A stretch of DNA of 64,000 nt from Bradyrhizobium sp. AZCC 1693 (lineage in GTDB: Bacteria; Pseudomonadota; Alphaproteobacteria; Rhizobiales; Xanthobacteraceae). Each line of letters begins with the position of its first letter. The stretch's first letter is position 1. The stretch is from NCBI RefSeq assembly GCF_036924745.1, contig NZ_JAZHSD010000001.1, positions 3,348,001 to 3,412,000 on the forward strand. Reading direction: 5' to 3'. The notes beneath the pieces are model-generated. The model saw only the letters and a program-made list of their open reading frames with translations, searched no databases and was not told the origin of the DNA. Below are positions 40,100-49,447 of this stretch, in pieces. Made by a program: the position numbers and the translations under genes.

Positions 40100-40162
40100 A
40101 TGGCGCAACATCTTTTCGTCAAGGACCCGGCCAAGGCTAAACAACGCGAGGACCATCAATGA
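40100..40162 (+). CDS. 20-aa leader-like ORF before the EamA gene
   Basis: Reads MAQHLFVKDPAKAKQREDHQ. AAAGGCGG precedes the ATG, and the TGA overlaps the EamA ATG (ATGA). It could couple translation of the transporter; no family is recognised. It starts only about 20 nt from the riboswitch on the opposite strand. Confidence 0.35.
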   Translation: MAQHLFVKDPAKAKQREDHQ

Positions 40163-40596
40163 AATCTGCACTTGTCTCCTGGCAGGTCTGGGCCGCTCTG
40201 TCCGCCTGTTTTGCAGCACTTACTGCCATCTTCGCAAAAGTCGGCGTCGAAAACGTGAATTCTGATTTCGCCACGTTCATCAGAACCATTGTGATCCTGT
40301 TCGCGCTTGGCGCAATCCTCGCCAGCACCGGCCAATGGCAGTCGCTCAGCACCGTCTCGGTGCGAAGCTACGCGTTTCTGGTTCTCTCCGGTCTCGCAAC
40401 GGGTGACTCCTGGGTCTGTTATTTTCGTGCGCTGAAATTGGGCGATGCTGCGCGCGTCGCTCCGATAGACAAGATGAGCGTCGTGCTGGTTGCTGTCTTC
40501 GGAGTGCTGTTCCTGGGGGAACGCCTGTCGGCACCCAACTGGCTTGGGGTAACGCTGATTGCGGCCGGCGCCGTTCTGGTTGCCTACAAATCATAG
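40159..40596 (+). CDS. Half-size EamA-family (DMT) membrane protein
   Basis: A 145-aa protein with five hydrophobic segments: WQVWAALSACFAALTAIFAK at the start and LGVTLIAAGAVLVAYKS at the end. It is a single EamA repeat with GLATGDSWVCYFRALKLGDA and PIDKMSVVLVAVFGVLFLGE. Full-length DMT exporters carry two repeats, so this one probably works as a dimer. The substrate is unknown. GAGGA lies 8 nt before the ATG. It is divergent from the crcB operon, so a fluoride link is possible but unproven. Confidence 0.82.
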   Translation: MKSALVSWQVWAALSACFAALTAIFAKVGVENVNSDFATFIRTIVILFALGAILASTGQWQSLSTVSVRSYAFLVLSGLATGDSWVCYFRALKLGDAARVAPIDKMSVVLVAVFGVLFLGERLSAPNWLGVTLIAAGAVLVAYKS

Positions 40597-40685
40597 CAGG
40601 ATCGGTTCGTGCGGTATCATCGCAAGCCCGACGGATAAAAAGTGCGTCGCGGGACGGCCTGTCCGACCCGCGACGCGCTGAACGA

Positions 40686-42341
40686 TCAGAGGATCTTGAC
40701 CGCGCTTTCCAGCGTCTTCCACACGCCCCAGGCCAGCGGAATGCCGACGAAGGCCCAGAACAGCGCGGCCTTGGCGTCGAGCCCGCCGAAGCCGATGCCG
40801 TAGGAGCCCGACGGACCAGATGCCCCCGCGCTCGCCGTTGCCGCCTGCGACTCGGCGACCTCGGCATCGCTCATGTGCCATTTTTTGTCGACCGGCTTGA
40901 TCAGGTAGTTGCAGATCAGGCCCGCGATCAGCATCGCGCACAGGATATACATCGTGGTGTTGTAGAGCTGGTCGCGCGGAACGCCGGCCGCAAGCTGGAA
41001 CTCGCGGATGTAGTTCACCACCACGGGACCAATGATGCCCGCCGTCGCCCACGCTGTCAGCAGACGGCCATGGATGGCGCCGACGAACTGCGTTCCGAAC
41101 ATATCGGCGAGGTAGGCCGGCACGGTCGCGAAGCCGCCGCCATACATCGACAGGATGATGCCGAAGCCGAGCACGAACAAAAGCTTCGAGCCCATCGCCG
41201 CAAATGTCGGCGCCAGCGCATAGAGCGCGATGCCAAGGATGAAGAACGTATAATAGGTGTTCTTGCGGCCCATCTTGTCCGACAGCGACGCCCAGAAGAA
41301 CCGGCCGCCGATGTTGAACAGCGAGAGCAAACCGGCGAAGCCGGCTGCGATGCCGGCGATGGTCGCCTTCTGCGTCGCGTCAAGCTGGTTGAAGCCGACG
41401 TCGGGCAATCCGATCAGCTTGCCGGCGAAGATTTCCTGCAGCATCGGCGAAGCCATGCCGATCACGCCGATGCCCGCGGAAACGTTCAGGCAGAGCACCC
41501 ACCAGATCAGCCAGAACTGCGGCGTCTTGTGCGCATCCTTCAGATGAACGTGGTTCTGCGAGATCATCGCATCGGCTTTGGCCGGCGGCGTCCAGCCCTC
41601 GGGCCGCCAGCCCGCCGGCGGAATGCGATAACGGAAGGCGCCGATCATCATGAACACGAAGTAGATGACGCCCATCGCGATGAAGGTTTCCCAGGCGCCC
41701 ACCGAAGTCGGCGACTTGAAATAATTCATCAGGAGATTCGCCAGCGGCGCGCCGATCATGGCGCCGCCGCCGAAGCCCATGATGGCCATGCCAGTCGCCA
41801 TGCCGCGCCGGTCCGGAAACCATTTCAACAGCGTCGACACCGGCGATATGTAACCGAGACCGAGGCCGATGCCGCCGATCACGCCGCTTCCGAGCCACAA
41901 CAGCCACAATTGGTGGGTGATGATGCCGATCGCACCGAGCACGAGACCGCCGCACCAGCACAGCGCTGACACGAAGCCCGCCTTGCGCGGCCCGACGCGC
42001 TCCAGCCAGCCGCCCCAGATCGCGGCGGAAACACCGAGCAGCACGAAAAACAGCGTGTACATCCAGCCCATGCTGGCGACTTTCCAGTCGCAGGTGGTGG
42101 TGAACAATTCCTGCACCAGCGTCATGTCGGGGCAGGCCTTCGGCGCGCTCAACCCGAGCGCGCGCGACAGCGGCAGCCAGAACACGCTGAAGCCATAGGC
42201 CATGCCTATGCATAAATGGATGCAAAGCGCCGCCGGCGGCACCAGCCAGCGGTTGAAGCCGGCGGTCGCAATCGTCCGCTCTTTGTCAAGGAATCCCGTT
42301 CCTGCACCGGGGATGCTCCCGGCGCTACTGATTGTCGTCAT
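40686..42341 (-). CDS. OFA-family MFS transporter (oxalate/formate antiporter-like)
   Basis: A 551-aa inner-membrane carrier with about twelve to fourteen helices. Landmarks are WLVPPAALCIHLCIGMAYGF, GGWLERVGPRKAGFVSALCW (MFS loop 2-3 motif), WFPDRRGMATGMAIMGFGGG and RFFWASLSDKMGRKN. The OFA group includes OxlT and related monocarboxylate carriers. Substrate is inferred as formate, oxalate or a related acid, because formate dehydrogenase, FdhD and Mo-cofactor genes lie nearby. A sigma-54 promoter and twin upstream palindromes precede it, pointing to control by the adjacent two-component system. Confidence 0.85.
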   Translation of the reverse strand: MTTISSAGSIPGAGTGFLDKERTIATAGFNRWLVPPAALCIHLCIGMAYGFSVFWLPLSRALGLSAPKACPDMTLVQELFTTTCDWKVASMGWMYTLFFVLLGVSAAIWGGWLERVGPRKAGFVSALCWCGGLVLGAIGIITHQLWLLWLGSGVIGGIGLGLGYISPVSTLLKWFPDRRGMATGMAIMGFGGGAMIGAPLANLLMNYFKSPTSVGAWETFIAMGVIYFVFMMIGAFRYRIPPAGWRPEGWTPPAKADAMISQNHVHLKDAHKTPQFWLIWWVLCLNVSAGIGVIGMASPMLQEIFAGKLIGLPDVGFNQLDATQKATIAGIAAGFAGLLSLFNIGGRFFWASLSDKMGRKNTYYTFFILGIALYALAPTFAAMGSKLLFVLGFGIILSMYGGGFATVPAYLADMFGTQFVGAIHGRLLTAWATAGIIGPVVVNYIREFQLAAGVPRDQLYNTTMYILCAMLIAGLICNYLIKPVDKKWHMSDAEVAESQAATASAGASGPSGSYGIGFGGLDAKAALFWAFVGIPLAWGVWKTLESAVKIL

Positions 42342-42613
42342 CGCTATTTTCCCCTGCAGCCCAAGCTTGAACTGGGCGTCTTGCCGTCTTTGATCCCGTC
42401 GTCTTCATGCAGTGGAACAGCCCCATCCGCTGTTCCATGCAGTTCCGGAACGCGCGGGGATCGCCACGCGCATTCGAGAATCCACCCTGATATTTTGATT
42501 ATGCTCGCAGCCATGCCGACCAATTGAGGTGAGATTTTGCCGGCATGCGAAGCGGCCGACAGCTCAACTCGACTGTGCACCGCTGGTCGTCGCTCCCCTT
42601 CCTTTCAACTTGT

Positions 42614-42641
42614 TGAAAAAGAGTGAGCAATCCATGTGCCA
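42614..42641 (-). promoter_or_regulatory. Sigma-54 promoter of the OFA transporter
   Basis: The minus strand reads TGGCACATGGATTGCT (42641-42626), matching the TGGCACG-N4-TTGCW consensus with ideal GG-N10-GC spacing. The predicted start is near 42614, giving a leader of about 270 nt before the ATG at 42341. I see no gene in the 42342-42613 leader. Confidence 0.8.
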
Positions 42642-42694
42642 AATCGCACGATGCAAGAAATCAATGACTTGTGAGTGACCGCACTGCAATCCGA

Positions 42695-42729
42695 GACAAA
42701 ATGTCCGGAGCGTCCCGGACAAAATGTCC
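42695..42729. promoter_or_regulatory. Twin palindromic upstream activator sites
   Basis: Two copies of GACAAAATGTCC (42695-42706 and 42718-42729; the second extended to GGACAAAATGTCC) have dyad symmetry and are about 23 bp apart, near two helical turns. They sit 55-100 bp upstream of the -24 box, the usual place for enhancer-binding activators. The probable ligand is the response regulator encoded at 44760-46217. Confidence 0.7.
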
Positions 42730-42742
42730 AATCCGTCGGGGA

Positions 42743-44767
42743 TCAGTCGGCTTCCGGAAGCCACACGCGGAATGTGCTTCCACGGCCGACCTCGCTTTCT
42801 ACCGTAATCTGGCCACGCTGGCGCTTGATCAATGTCTGACTTATGGAAAGACCAAGGCCGGTACCCTCACGGCGCTTCGTCGTGAAGAAGGGATCGAACA
42901 CTTTCTCCACCATGTCCGCAGGCATGCCAACGCCGCTGTCGGCCACTTCGATGACGATACCAGGATTGCCGTCTCGCTCGGCGTCGAATGACCGCAGCGC
43001 AAGCGTACCGCCGTCCGGCATGGCGTGGATCGCGTTGACGATCAGGTTGATCACGACCTGCTGCAGTTCGGTGCGGTTCATCAGGACCAGGCGGCTCGCC
43101 CGGTCTTCGCGCGCAACCCTGATTTCCGTCTTGTTCAGGAGATGCTGTACCAACGGCAGGCAGTCCGCCACGACGCTTCCGGGCGCATGACGCTCGACAT
43201 AGCCGGCATACTCTTCCGGCCGGGCAAACTGCAGCAGCTTGGTCACGATCTGGCTGATGCGATGGATCTGTTCGTCGACCAGGCGGAACTCGACCTTTGC
43301 CTTTTCGACCTCAGGGCCGACCACGCTGCGGATGACGTCGAGATTGCCCTGCATCACGGCGATCGGGTTGTTGATCTCGTGGGCGACGCCGGCGGTGATC
43401 TCGCCGATTGCGGCGAGCTTTTCGGACACGATGAGCTGCTTGGTGGTCGCTTCCAGCTTCAGATTGGCGTGCTCGAGATCTCGCGTTCGCTCGCGTACGC
43501 GGACATTCAATTCCTCGTTCCACTCCCGCAACTGCCGGTCGCGTTCCTGAATCTGGTCGAGCAGGGTATCGAGGTGAACCGCGACGCGGCCGATCTCGTC
43601 GGCCGACGCCGGCAGCTTGGTGCGGGCGGAAAGGTTGCCGCTCTCCACTTCGCCGATCGTCGCCGCGACCCGTTCGAGCGGCATGAATATCGACTGCGCC
43701 CAGCGCAGGAAGATCGGCACAGTTGCCGCCGTGATCACGATGAATGCCAGCGCGACGATCAGCAGCGTCTCATACTTGGCGTCGCTGAAGGGCTTTTGCA
43801 GAAAGCCGACATAGAGCATGCCGACACGCTTGCCATAGGTGTCGACGAGCGGCTCGTAGGCCGAGATGTACCAGTCGTTGACGACGAAGGCGCTGTCCAA
43901 CCAGGTGCGCCCCTCGCCCATCACCGCAGAGCGGACCGCCGCCGACACCCGCGTACCCAGCGCGCGCCGTCCCTCGAACAGGCGGACATTGGTCGAGATC
44001 CGCACATCGTCCAGGAACAGCGTCGCCGTTCCCTGGCTCCCCTCGGGCAGGCTGGCCTCGCGATAGACGAGGTCGTTGATCGTATCGATGAATTCGAGAT
44101 TCTGGTTCAGCACAATGCCGCCGACCAACGCAGCCGGCGCTCCCCCTGATGTCGTCGCCCGGCTCGCCGCATGCACGACCATGCCATGCGTTTCCGCGCT
44201 GCGATCGGTCGGTACGGCGTTCGGCGTCGGCACGAGGTCGAGACGCGCACGTTCGGCAAGAACAGGCGAAATCGCCGCAAGCTCGTCATTGGTGAAGATG
44301 TCGATGCCGGCTGACGGGGCCTCCCCCGACAACGCCGAGGTGATGATCGGCCAGTCGCCCTTGGGCCGGCCCGGAAACGCGGGTGACGAGGCGAGGATCT
44401 TTCCGCTCGCATCCATCAGGTAGAGAAAGTCGAGACCGACCTCCTTGCGGGAGGTTTCGAGCAGGTCGGCCACGGCGGACAGCGGATCGTGCTCCTCGAC
44501 ATCACGGAAGCGGGCGGAGAGGCTGAGCGCGCGGATCTGAACGCCGGTTTTTTCCAGAATGCGGGCCAGATATTGGTGCGCGATGGTGAGATCGCCATTC
44601 ACCTTCGAAATCAGGGTGGCGTCGAACCTCGCATTCCAGCGATAGATGGCAACCCCGAGCAAAAGCGGCAAGATGACCAGCATGGGCAGCAGCGCGATCG
44701 CCAGAAGCCGGAAACGAACGGAGCGCCCGCGCGCCGGCTCGTTCATGCTGCCTGCCCGCTCAGACAT
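42743..44767 (-). CDS. Membrane sensor histidine kinase with Cache domain
   Basis: 674 aa. The first membrane helix is about 20-42 (LLAIALLPMLVILPLLLGVA), followed by a periplasmic double-Cache-type sensor (about 45-300, with VGLDFLYLMDASGKILASSP). A second helix (TLLIVALAFIVITAATVPIF), HAMP, and a DctB-like coiled coil follow. HisKA has GVAHEINNPIAVMQGN, and HATPase has NLIVNAIHAMPDGG and GTGLGLSIS. ATG 44767 overlaps the regulator stop by 8 nt; ATG 44746 is an alternative. It is the partner of the sigma-54 activator, and the Cache domain likely senses a small carboxylate. Confidence 0.9.
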   Translation of the reverse strand: MSERAGSMNEPARGRSVRFRLLAIALLPMLVILPLLLGVAIYRWNARFDATLISKVNGDLTIAHQYLARILEKTGVQIRALSLSARFRDVEEHDPLSAVADLLETSRKEVGLDFLYLMDASGKILASSPAFPGRPKGDWPIITSALSGEAPSAGIDIFTNDELAAISPVLAERARLDLVPTPNAVPTDRSAETHGMVVHAASRATTSGGAPAALVGGIVLNQNLEFIDTINDLVYREASLPEGSQGTATLFLDDVRISTNVRLFEGRRALGTRVSAAVRSAVMGEGRTWLDSAFVVNDWYISAYEPLVDTYGKRVGMLYVGFLQKPFSDAKYETLLIVALAFIVITAATVPIFLRWAQSIFMPLERVAATIGEVESGNLSARTKLPASADEIGRVAVHLDTLLDQIQERDRQLREWNEELNVRVRERTRDLEHANLKLEATTKQLIVSEKLAAIGEITAGVAHEINNPIAVMQGNLDVIRSVVGPEVEKAKVEFRLVDEQIHRISQIVTKLLQFARPEEYAGYVERHAPGSVVADCLPLVQHLLNKTEIRVAREDRASRLVLMNRTELQQVVINLIVNAIHAMPDGGTLALRSFDAERDGNPGIVIEVADSGVGMPADMVEKVFDPFFTTKRREGTGLGLSISQTLIKRQRGQITVESEVGRGSTFRVWLPEAD

Positions 44768-46217
44768 TCCATAGCGCGAATTTGCGGTCGATGGTCTTGC
44801 GCGAGATTCCAAGCCTGCGCGCGGCTTCCTCGCGGTTGCCGCCGGTCTCTTTCAGGACGGAAAGAATGTGCCGGCGCTCCAGATAGGCCAGGCTGTCGGC
44901 GGCGGCCGGCTGGCCATCGCTTCGCGGCCCGGCGAAATCGTCCGGGAACGCGCCGAGGATCAAGGTGCGTTCGATCAAATTGCGCAGCTCGCGCACATTG
45001 CCCGGCCAGTCGTAACTCGCCAACGCGGCGCGGACCGAGCCGTCGATCGGAACCGGCGGCATGCCGAGTTGCGCCGAGAGCTTGCTCATGAAGATGGTGG
45101 CGAGCTCCTGCACGTCGTCGCCGCGATCCTTCAACAGCGGCAGATGAATCTGCATGACATTCAGGCGGTAGTAGAGGTCGGCCCGAAAGCGCCCCTTCTC
45201 CACTTCCTTTTGCAGGTCGGCATTGGTCGCAAAGATGAAGCGAAGGTCGACCGGCACTTCACGCTCGGAGCCGACGGGACGGACGCGGCGGTCCTCCAGA
45301 ACGCGCAGCAGCTTGCTCTGCATTGGCAGCGGCAGCTCACCGATTTCATCGAGGAACAGCGTGCCGCCATGCGCGTAGAGGAACAGGCCTTCGCGGCCAT
45401 TGTCTGCGCCGGTGAAGGCTCCCTTGATGTGGCCGAACAGCTCGGCCTCGATCATCTCGGGCGGAATCGCTGCGCAGTTCACCGGCACGAACGGCTTGTC
45501 GGCGCGGTCGGACAGCGAATGAATCGAGCGCGCGGCGACTTCCTTGCCGGTGCCGGATTCGCCGGTCAGCAGGATCGAGGTCGGCAGGCGGGCGACGCGG
45601 GCAATGGTTTCCCGCACGCTGCGGGTCGCCGGCGACGCCCCGATCAGATTGTCGCGCAGGAACGTGCGATCGGATGAAGCACGCAGCGCATAGCGCAGAA
45701 CGTAATTCTCGCGCTGCAGCCGAACGCGGTCGAGACAGCGCGCCACCGCGTTCAATATCTGGTTCGAGCGGAACGGTTTCAGCACGAAATCGACCGCGCC
45801 GGCGCGAAGCGCCTGGATCGCGGTGTCGAGGTCGGCGAAAGCCGTAATCAGGATCGCATCGGCAAAGAAGCCGACGGCACGCTGCTCCGCCAGCCAGTCG
45901 ACGCCGTTCTTTCCCGGCATGATGTTATCGAGGATGACGACGTCGAACCTGCTCTTGTCGAGCTTGCGTGAGGCTTCGTCGGTGTCGGCGGCCTCTTCCA
46001 CATGCTTGCAGCGCGGCCCCAGCGTGCGCACGAGGAAATTGCGCATTCCGGGCTCGTCGTCGACGATCAGGATCGAGGCCTGTGCCAGCGCGCTGAACTC
46101 GGGGCCGCCGGCCGGCTTGCCGAGTTTTGCCGCCGGCTCGTTAACCGTCGCGGGAGATGCCGCTGCGCTCGTCTTCGATGTCGGGAAATTCATGCCGGAA
46201 TTTGTAGGGCCGATCAT
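44760..46217 (-). CDS. Sigma-54-dependent response regulator (NtrC/DctD type)
   Basis: About 485 aa: a receiver (about 45-160, phospho-Asp in [13 protein letters not shown]), an AAA+ domain with Walker [16 protein letters not shown], the sigma-54 contact loop GAFTGA (in [13 protein letters not shown]) and Walker [15 protein letters not shown]. The C-terminal Fis-type helix-turn-helix reads [20 protein letters not shown]. All residues needed for open-complex formation are present. It is the first gene of a kinase-regulator pair transcribed toward the OFA transporter. The start is uncertain (ATG 46217 or 46193, neither with a strong ribosome-binding site). Confidence 0.92.
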   Translation of the reverse strand: MIGPTNSGMNFPTSKTSAAASPATVNEPAAKLGKPAGGPEFSALAQASILIVDDEPGMRNFLVRTLGPRCKHVEEAADTDEASRKLDKSRFDVVILDNIMPGKNGVDWLAEQRAVGFFADAILITAFADLDTAIQALRAGAVDFVLKPFRSNQILNAVARCLDRVRLQRENYVLRYALRASSDRTFLRDNLIGASPATRSVRETIARVARLPTSILLTGESGTGKEVAARSIHSLSDRADKPFVPVNCAAIPPEMIEAELFGHIKGAFTGADNGREGLFLYAHGGTLFLDEIGELPLPMQSKLLRVLEDRRVRPVGSEREVPVDLRFIFATNADLQKEVEKGRFRADLYYRLNVMQIHLPLLKDRGDDVQELATIFMSKLSAQLGMPPVPIDGSVRAALASYDWPGNVRELRNLIERTLILGAFPDDFAGPRSDGQPAAADSLAYLERRHILSVLKETGGNREEAARRLGISRKTIDRKFALWNV

Positions 46218-46288
46218 CGCACCCGGCAATCATGCGATTTGATGAAGTCGTCTAATTGACGCGCGCGAGTTGCGCCCGCCGAGGCCGC

Positions 46289-46540
46289 TCAGGCACTTGT
46301 GCCTTCCACGGAACCGCTTGTTTTTTCTATCAAAAAAACAATACGGCCCTGGCTGCGCTCGGTGATTTCGACCTTGTCGCCGGTCTCGCGAATGAGGTTC
46401 GGAATATCGATCACCGAGAGCGGATCGGTACACAGCACTTCCAGCCTGTCGCCGGGCGGCAACGTCTTCAGCGCCTTGCGCGTCTTCAACGCCGGCAACG
46501 GACATTTCAGCCCGGCAAGATCGAGTTTTGTCGTCATCAT
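46289..46540 (-). CDS. TusA-like sulfur carrier protein
   Basis: An 83-aa protein, MMTTKLDLAGLKCPLPALKT at the start. The CPLP motif holds the active Cys of the SirA/TusA fold, and the remainder (LEVLCTDPLSVIDIPNLIRE) fits the two-layer sandwich. TusA-type proteins relay persulfide sulfur, including to FdhD-dependent formate dehydrogenase maturation. Lying next to moeA, mobB and fdhD supports such a role here. It follows moeA by 41 nt on the same strand. Confidence 0.85.
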   Translation of the reverse strand: MMTTKLDLAGLKCPLPALKTRKALKTLPPGDRLEVLCTDPLSVIDIPNLIRETGDKVEITERSQGRIVFLIEKTSGSVEGTSA

Positions 46541-46581
46541 GCGCCGACCATGGCGAAGGGAGCCCGCATCGTCAACGGACA

Positions 46582-47835
46582 TCAATTGATAAGGCTCGCA
46601 TAGGACAGGAATCCGACCGCCTGGCCGGGCGCGACCTGCGTGACGTCTTCATCAAGCTCGACCAGGCCGTGGGTGTCCGCCAGCGAGGACAGAAGCCCTG
46701 CGCCTTCGCGCGGAAATTTTACCGCTTCGAGCGCGCCATCCGCGGCCTTGCGCAGGGTGACGCGGACATATTCGCGGCGCGAAATCTTCTTCTTGTAACT
46801 GAAGGCGGCGCGAACCGGCATCGGCAGCAGCTTCTCCGGCTGCGCACCGGAAAGCGCCAGGATCGTGGGGCGTACCACGTGAACGAAGGTGACAAAACTC
46901 GCCACCGGATTGCCCGGCAATCCGATGAACGGGGTGCCGCCGATGATCCCCATCGCGACGGGCCGTCCCGGCTTGATCGCCATCCGCCACAGCACCAGCC
47001 GGCCGACGCTTTCGACGCTCGCCTTGACGTGATCCTCTTCGCCGGTCGAAACGCCACCGGTGGTGAGAATGAGGTCGTGCGTTCCGGCGACCTCCTGCAG
47101 GGCGCGCGCAAGCGCGGCGCGATCATCCCTGAGGATGCCGAGATCGCTGACCTCGCAGCCGAGCCGGCGCAGCATCGCCATCAGCATGAAGCGGTTGGAA
47201 TCGAACAATTGCGCTGCGGCGCGCACTTCACCCGGCGAAGCCAGTTCGTTGCCGGTGGAGAACACCGCGACGCGAATCCGCCTGACGACGTCTAGCTGCG
47301 TCAGGCCAAACGCCGCGACAAGCGCGACATCCTGCGGCCGCAGCCGCTGGCCCGCCTGCAGCGCAGCAAAGTCCGCAGGGATATCCTCGCCAGCGGGGCG
47401 CACGTTGGCGCCGGGCTTCAGGCCCGCGGGAAGAATAACGCTATCGCCCTCAACGCGGACGTCTTCCTGCATGAACACGGTGTCGGCGCCATCGGGCATT
47501 GGCGCACCCGTGAAGATGCGCATCGCCCGTCCCGGCCTGAGCGGCTGTGCCGAACTGCCGGCCTGAACGCGACCCGTCACCGCAAATGCCTGCTCCTGCT
47601 TTTGCGGCAGGTCGCGGCTCGACACCGCATAACCATCGACCGCGGAATTGGTGAAGGGCGGCAGCGGCAGCGGCGCCAGGATTTCCTTCGCGAGAATGCG
47701 GCCGTCGGCGCGGGCGAGCGTGACCGTCTCGACATCGAGCACCGGCGTCACGCGTTCGGCGATGAGCCGCACGGCCTCATCGACCGACATCATCGGCCCG
47801 CCGAAGGCAAAGCAATCGTCGGACAATTGCGCCAT
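46582..47835 (-). CDS. moeA: Molybdopterin molybdenumtransferase
   Basis: Inserts molybdate into adenylylated molybdopterin. It has 417 aa in normal MoeA domain order. N-terminal LPLPPFTNSAVDGYAVSSRD is the standard MoeA opening, followed by FTGAPMPDGADTVFMQEDV and the MoCF_biosynth domain FSTGNELASPGEVR with TTGGVSTGEEDHV. The C-terminal domain IV begins near FSYKKKISRREYVRV. It is part of a minus-strand run mobB-moeA-tusA (8-41 nt gaps). Confidence 0.95.
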   Translation of the reverse strand: MAQLSDDCFAFGGPMMSVDEAVRLIAERVTPVLDVETVTLARADGRILAKEILAPLPLPPFTNSAVDGYAVSSRDLPQKQEQAFAVTGRVQAGSSAQPLRPGRAMRIFTGAPMPDGADTVFMQEDVRVEGDSVILPAGLKPGANVRPAGEDIPADFAALQAGQRLRPQDVALVAAFGLTQLDVVRRIRVAVFSTGNELASPGEVRAAAQLFDSNRFMLMAMLRRLGCEVSDLGILRDDRAALARALQEVAGTHDLILTTGGVSTGEEDHVKASVESVGRLVLWRMAIKPGRPVAMGIIGGTPFIGLPGNPVASFVTFVHVVRPTILALSGAQPEKLLPMPVRAAFSYKKKISRREYVRVTLRKAADGALEAVKFPREGAGLLSSLADTHGLVELDEDVTQVAPGQAVGFLSYASLIN

Positions 47836-47843
47836 CTACCTGA

Positions 47844-48371
47844 TCAGCCCTCAGCTTCACATTTCGCCAGCACGTCTTCGATCGGTAACGCCGACCGCAG
47901 CATCATGGCCGCCACGGCCTCGATATCGTCGAGATGGGCAGTGGGAAGCGTAGTTTCAACCTTAGTGTCGGTCGCAATGCCGACGATGCCGGGATCGTCG
48001 GGGAACAGCAGCGGTTTTTCATTCGCGGCGCGATAGACCTCGATCTTGCGGTGCGGCTCGCGCTTGAAACCCTCGACGACGACGAGATCGACCTGCGACA
48101 TCTTTGCCAGCAGTTCCGGCAACCGCGGCTCATGCGCTCCGCGCAGCTCGTGCATCAGGGCCCAGCGCCGGCCGGAAGACACCAGCACCTCGGCCGCGCC
48201 GGCCTCACGATGTTTCCAGGAATCCTTGCCGGGCACGTCGACATCGAAGGCATGATGGGCGTGCTTGATGACGGAGACGCGCAGGCCCTGTTTTTGCAAT
48301 TGCGGGATCACCCGCGTCAGCAAGGTCGTCTTGCCGGCGCCGCTCCATCCCGCGAGGCCTATCACTTTCAT
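47844..48371 (-). CDS. mobB: Molybdopterin-guanine dinucleotide biosynthesis protein B
   Basis: A GTP-binding accessory protein of MGD synthesis, 175 aa. The P-loop is LAGWSGAGKTTLLTRVIP at the N-terminus, then VSVIKHAHHAFDVDVPGKDS and VDLVVVEGFKRE. The ATG at 48371 has GGAGAA 5 nt upstream. It lies 8 nt before moeA. Confidence 0.93.
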   Translation of the reverse strand: MKVIGLAGWSGAGKTTLLTRVIPQLQKQGLRVSVIKHAHHAFDVDVPGKDSWKHREAGAAEVLVSSGRRWALMHELRGAHEPRLPELLAKMSQVDLVVVEGFKREPHRKIEVYRAANEKPLLFPDDPGIVGIATDTKVETTLPTAHLDDIEAVAAMMLRSALPIEDVLAKCEAEG

Positions 48372-48401
48372 TATGTTCTCCGGCGGCGGCAGCGTTAGCA
48401 T

Positions 48402-48486
48402 CGCCCGGGCTTGTCCCGGGCATCCACGCCTTGAGGCTGTCGCCGAAAGAAAGACGTGGATGGCCGGGGCAAGCCCGGCCATGACG
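48402..48486. repeat. Palindromic intergenic repeat
   Basis: GCCCGGGCTTGTCCCGGGCA followed by TCCACG, mirrored by CGTGGATGGCCGGGGCAAGC then CCGGCCATGACG. Same family as 14815 and 18608. It lies between the divergent mobB and fdhD genes. Confidence 0.7.
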
Positions 48487-48556
48487 GGTAGACCGTGACT
48501 TGTTAACTCCGGTCCTTATATCAGCCCAGAGACAAAGTCATGCTAACCTGCGCCCT

Positions 48557-49447
48557 ATGATGAAGATGGAAAAAGCCCCCGCCCCCCTGATCGTGCCGAA
48601 TCCGGAGGATCCGCGGCTGACCGAGCGGGTCGCCGGGACCGACCAGACCGGCGCGGCCGTCGAAATCCGGGTGCCGGTGGAACGGCCGCTGACGCTGTAT
48701 CTGAACGCCCAGGAGATCGTCACCATGATGACGATCGGCGACTATCCGGAATATCTGGCGCTCGGCTATCTCCTGAACCAGAACATGCTGAAATACGACG
48801 ACGTCGTCACCGAGGTCGAATATCACGACGACCTTCAGGTGGTCGTGGTGCGCACCGAGCACCACACCAATTTTGAGGCCAAACTGAAGAAGCGCACGCA
48901 GACTTCCGGCTGCGCGCAGGGCACGGCGTTCGGTGATCTGCTTGAAGCGGTCGAAAGCGTCGCGCTGCCGAAGGCGGAGTTGCGCACGTCGTGGCTCTAC
49001 GAGATGACGCGTACGATCAACACCATGCCCTCGCTCTATCTGGAAGCCGGGGCGATCCATGGCTGCGTGCTGTGCAAGGAAGGCACGCCGGTGTGCTACA
49101 CCGAGGATGTCGGCCGCCACAACGCCGTCGACAAGATCGCCGGCTGGATTTATCGCCACGGCGTCGATCCCGGCGACAAGATCCTCTACACCACCGGCCG
49201 CCTCACCTCGGAGATGGTGATCAAGACGGTGCGGATGGGAATTCCCATTCTGGTCTCGCGCTCGGGCTTCACCGCATGGGGTGTCGAACTGGCGCGTCAG
49301 GTCGGGCTGACGCTGGTCGGGCGCACAAGGGGAAAACGTTTCATCGCGCTATCGGGACAGGAGCGGATCGTGTTCGACCAGGACCTCGACTATGTCGCGG
49401 AAGAATCCGCTCGGCACAAGCGCAAGGGTGAAGAACGCGATGACTAA
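48557..49447 (+). CDS. fdhD: Formate dehydrogenase accessory sulfurtransferase
   Basis: Transfers sulfur to the Mo-bis-MGD cofactor, needed for formate dehydrogenase activity. About 296 aa. Conserved motifs are [29 protein letters not shown] (the CxxC sulfur-relay cysteines), [30 protein letters not shown] and [15 protein letters not shown]. The start is ATG 48557 or the nearby 48560/48566. It overlaps mobA by 8 nt. Its client is most likely the FdsAB enzyme at 31.9-36.4 kb. Confidence 0.95.
   Translation: MMKMEKAPAPLIVPNPEDPRLTERVAGTDQTGAAVEIRVPVERPLTLYLNAQEIVTMMTIGDYPEYLALGYLLNQNMLKYDDVVTEVEYHDDLQVVVVRTEHHTNFEAKLKKRTQTSGCAQGTAFGDLLEAVESVALPKAELRTSWLYEMTRTINTMPSLYLEAGAIHGCVLCKEGTPVCYTEDVGRHNAVDKIAGWIYRHGVDPGDKILYTTGRLTSEMVIKTVRMGIPILVSRSGFTAWGVELARQVGLTLVGRTRGKRFIALSGQERIVFDQDLDYVAEESARHKRKGEERDD

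Noticed and set aside
40875..41969. Plus-strand open frame opposite the OFA transporter
   Set aside because: Antisense shadow with low-complexity composition.
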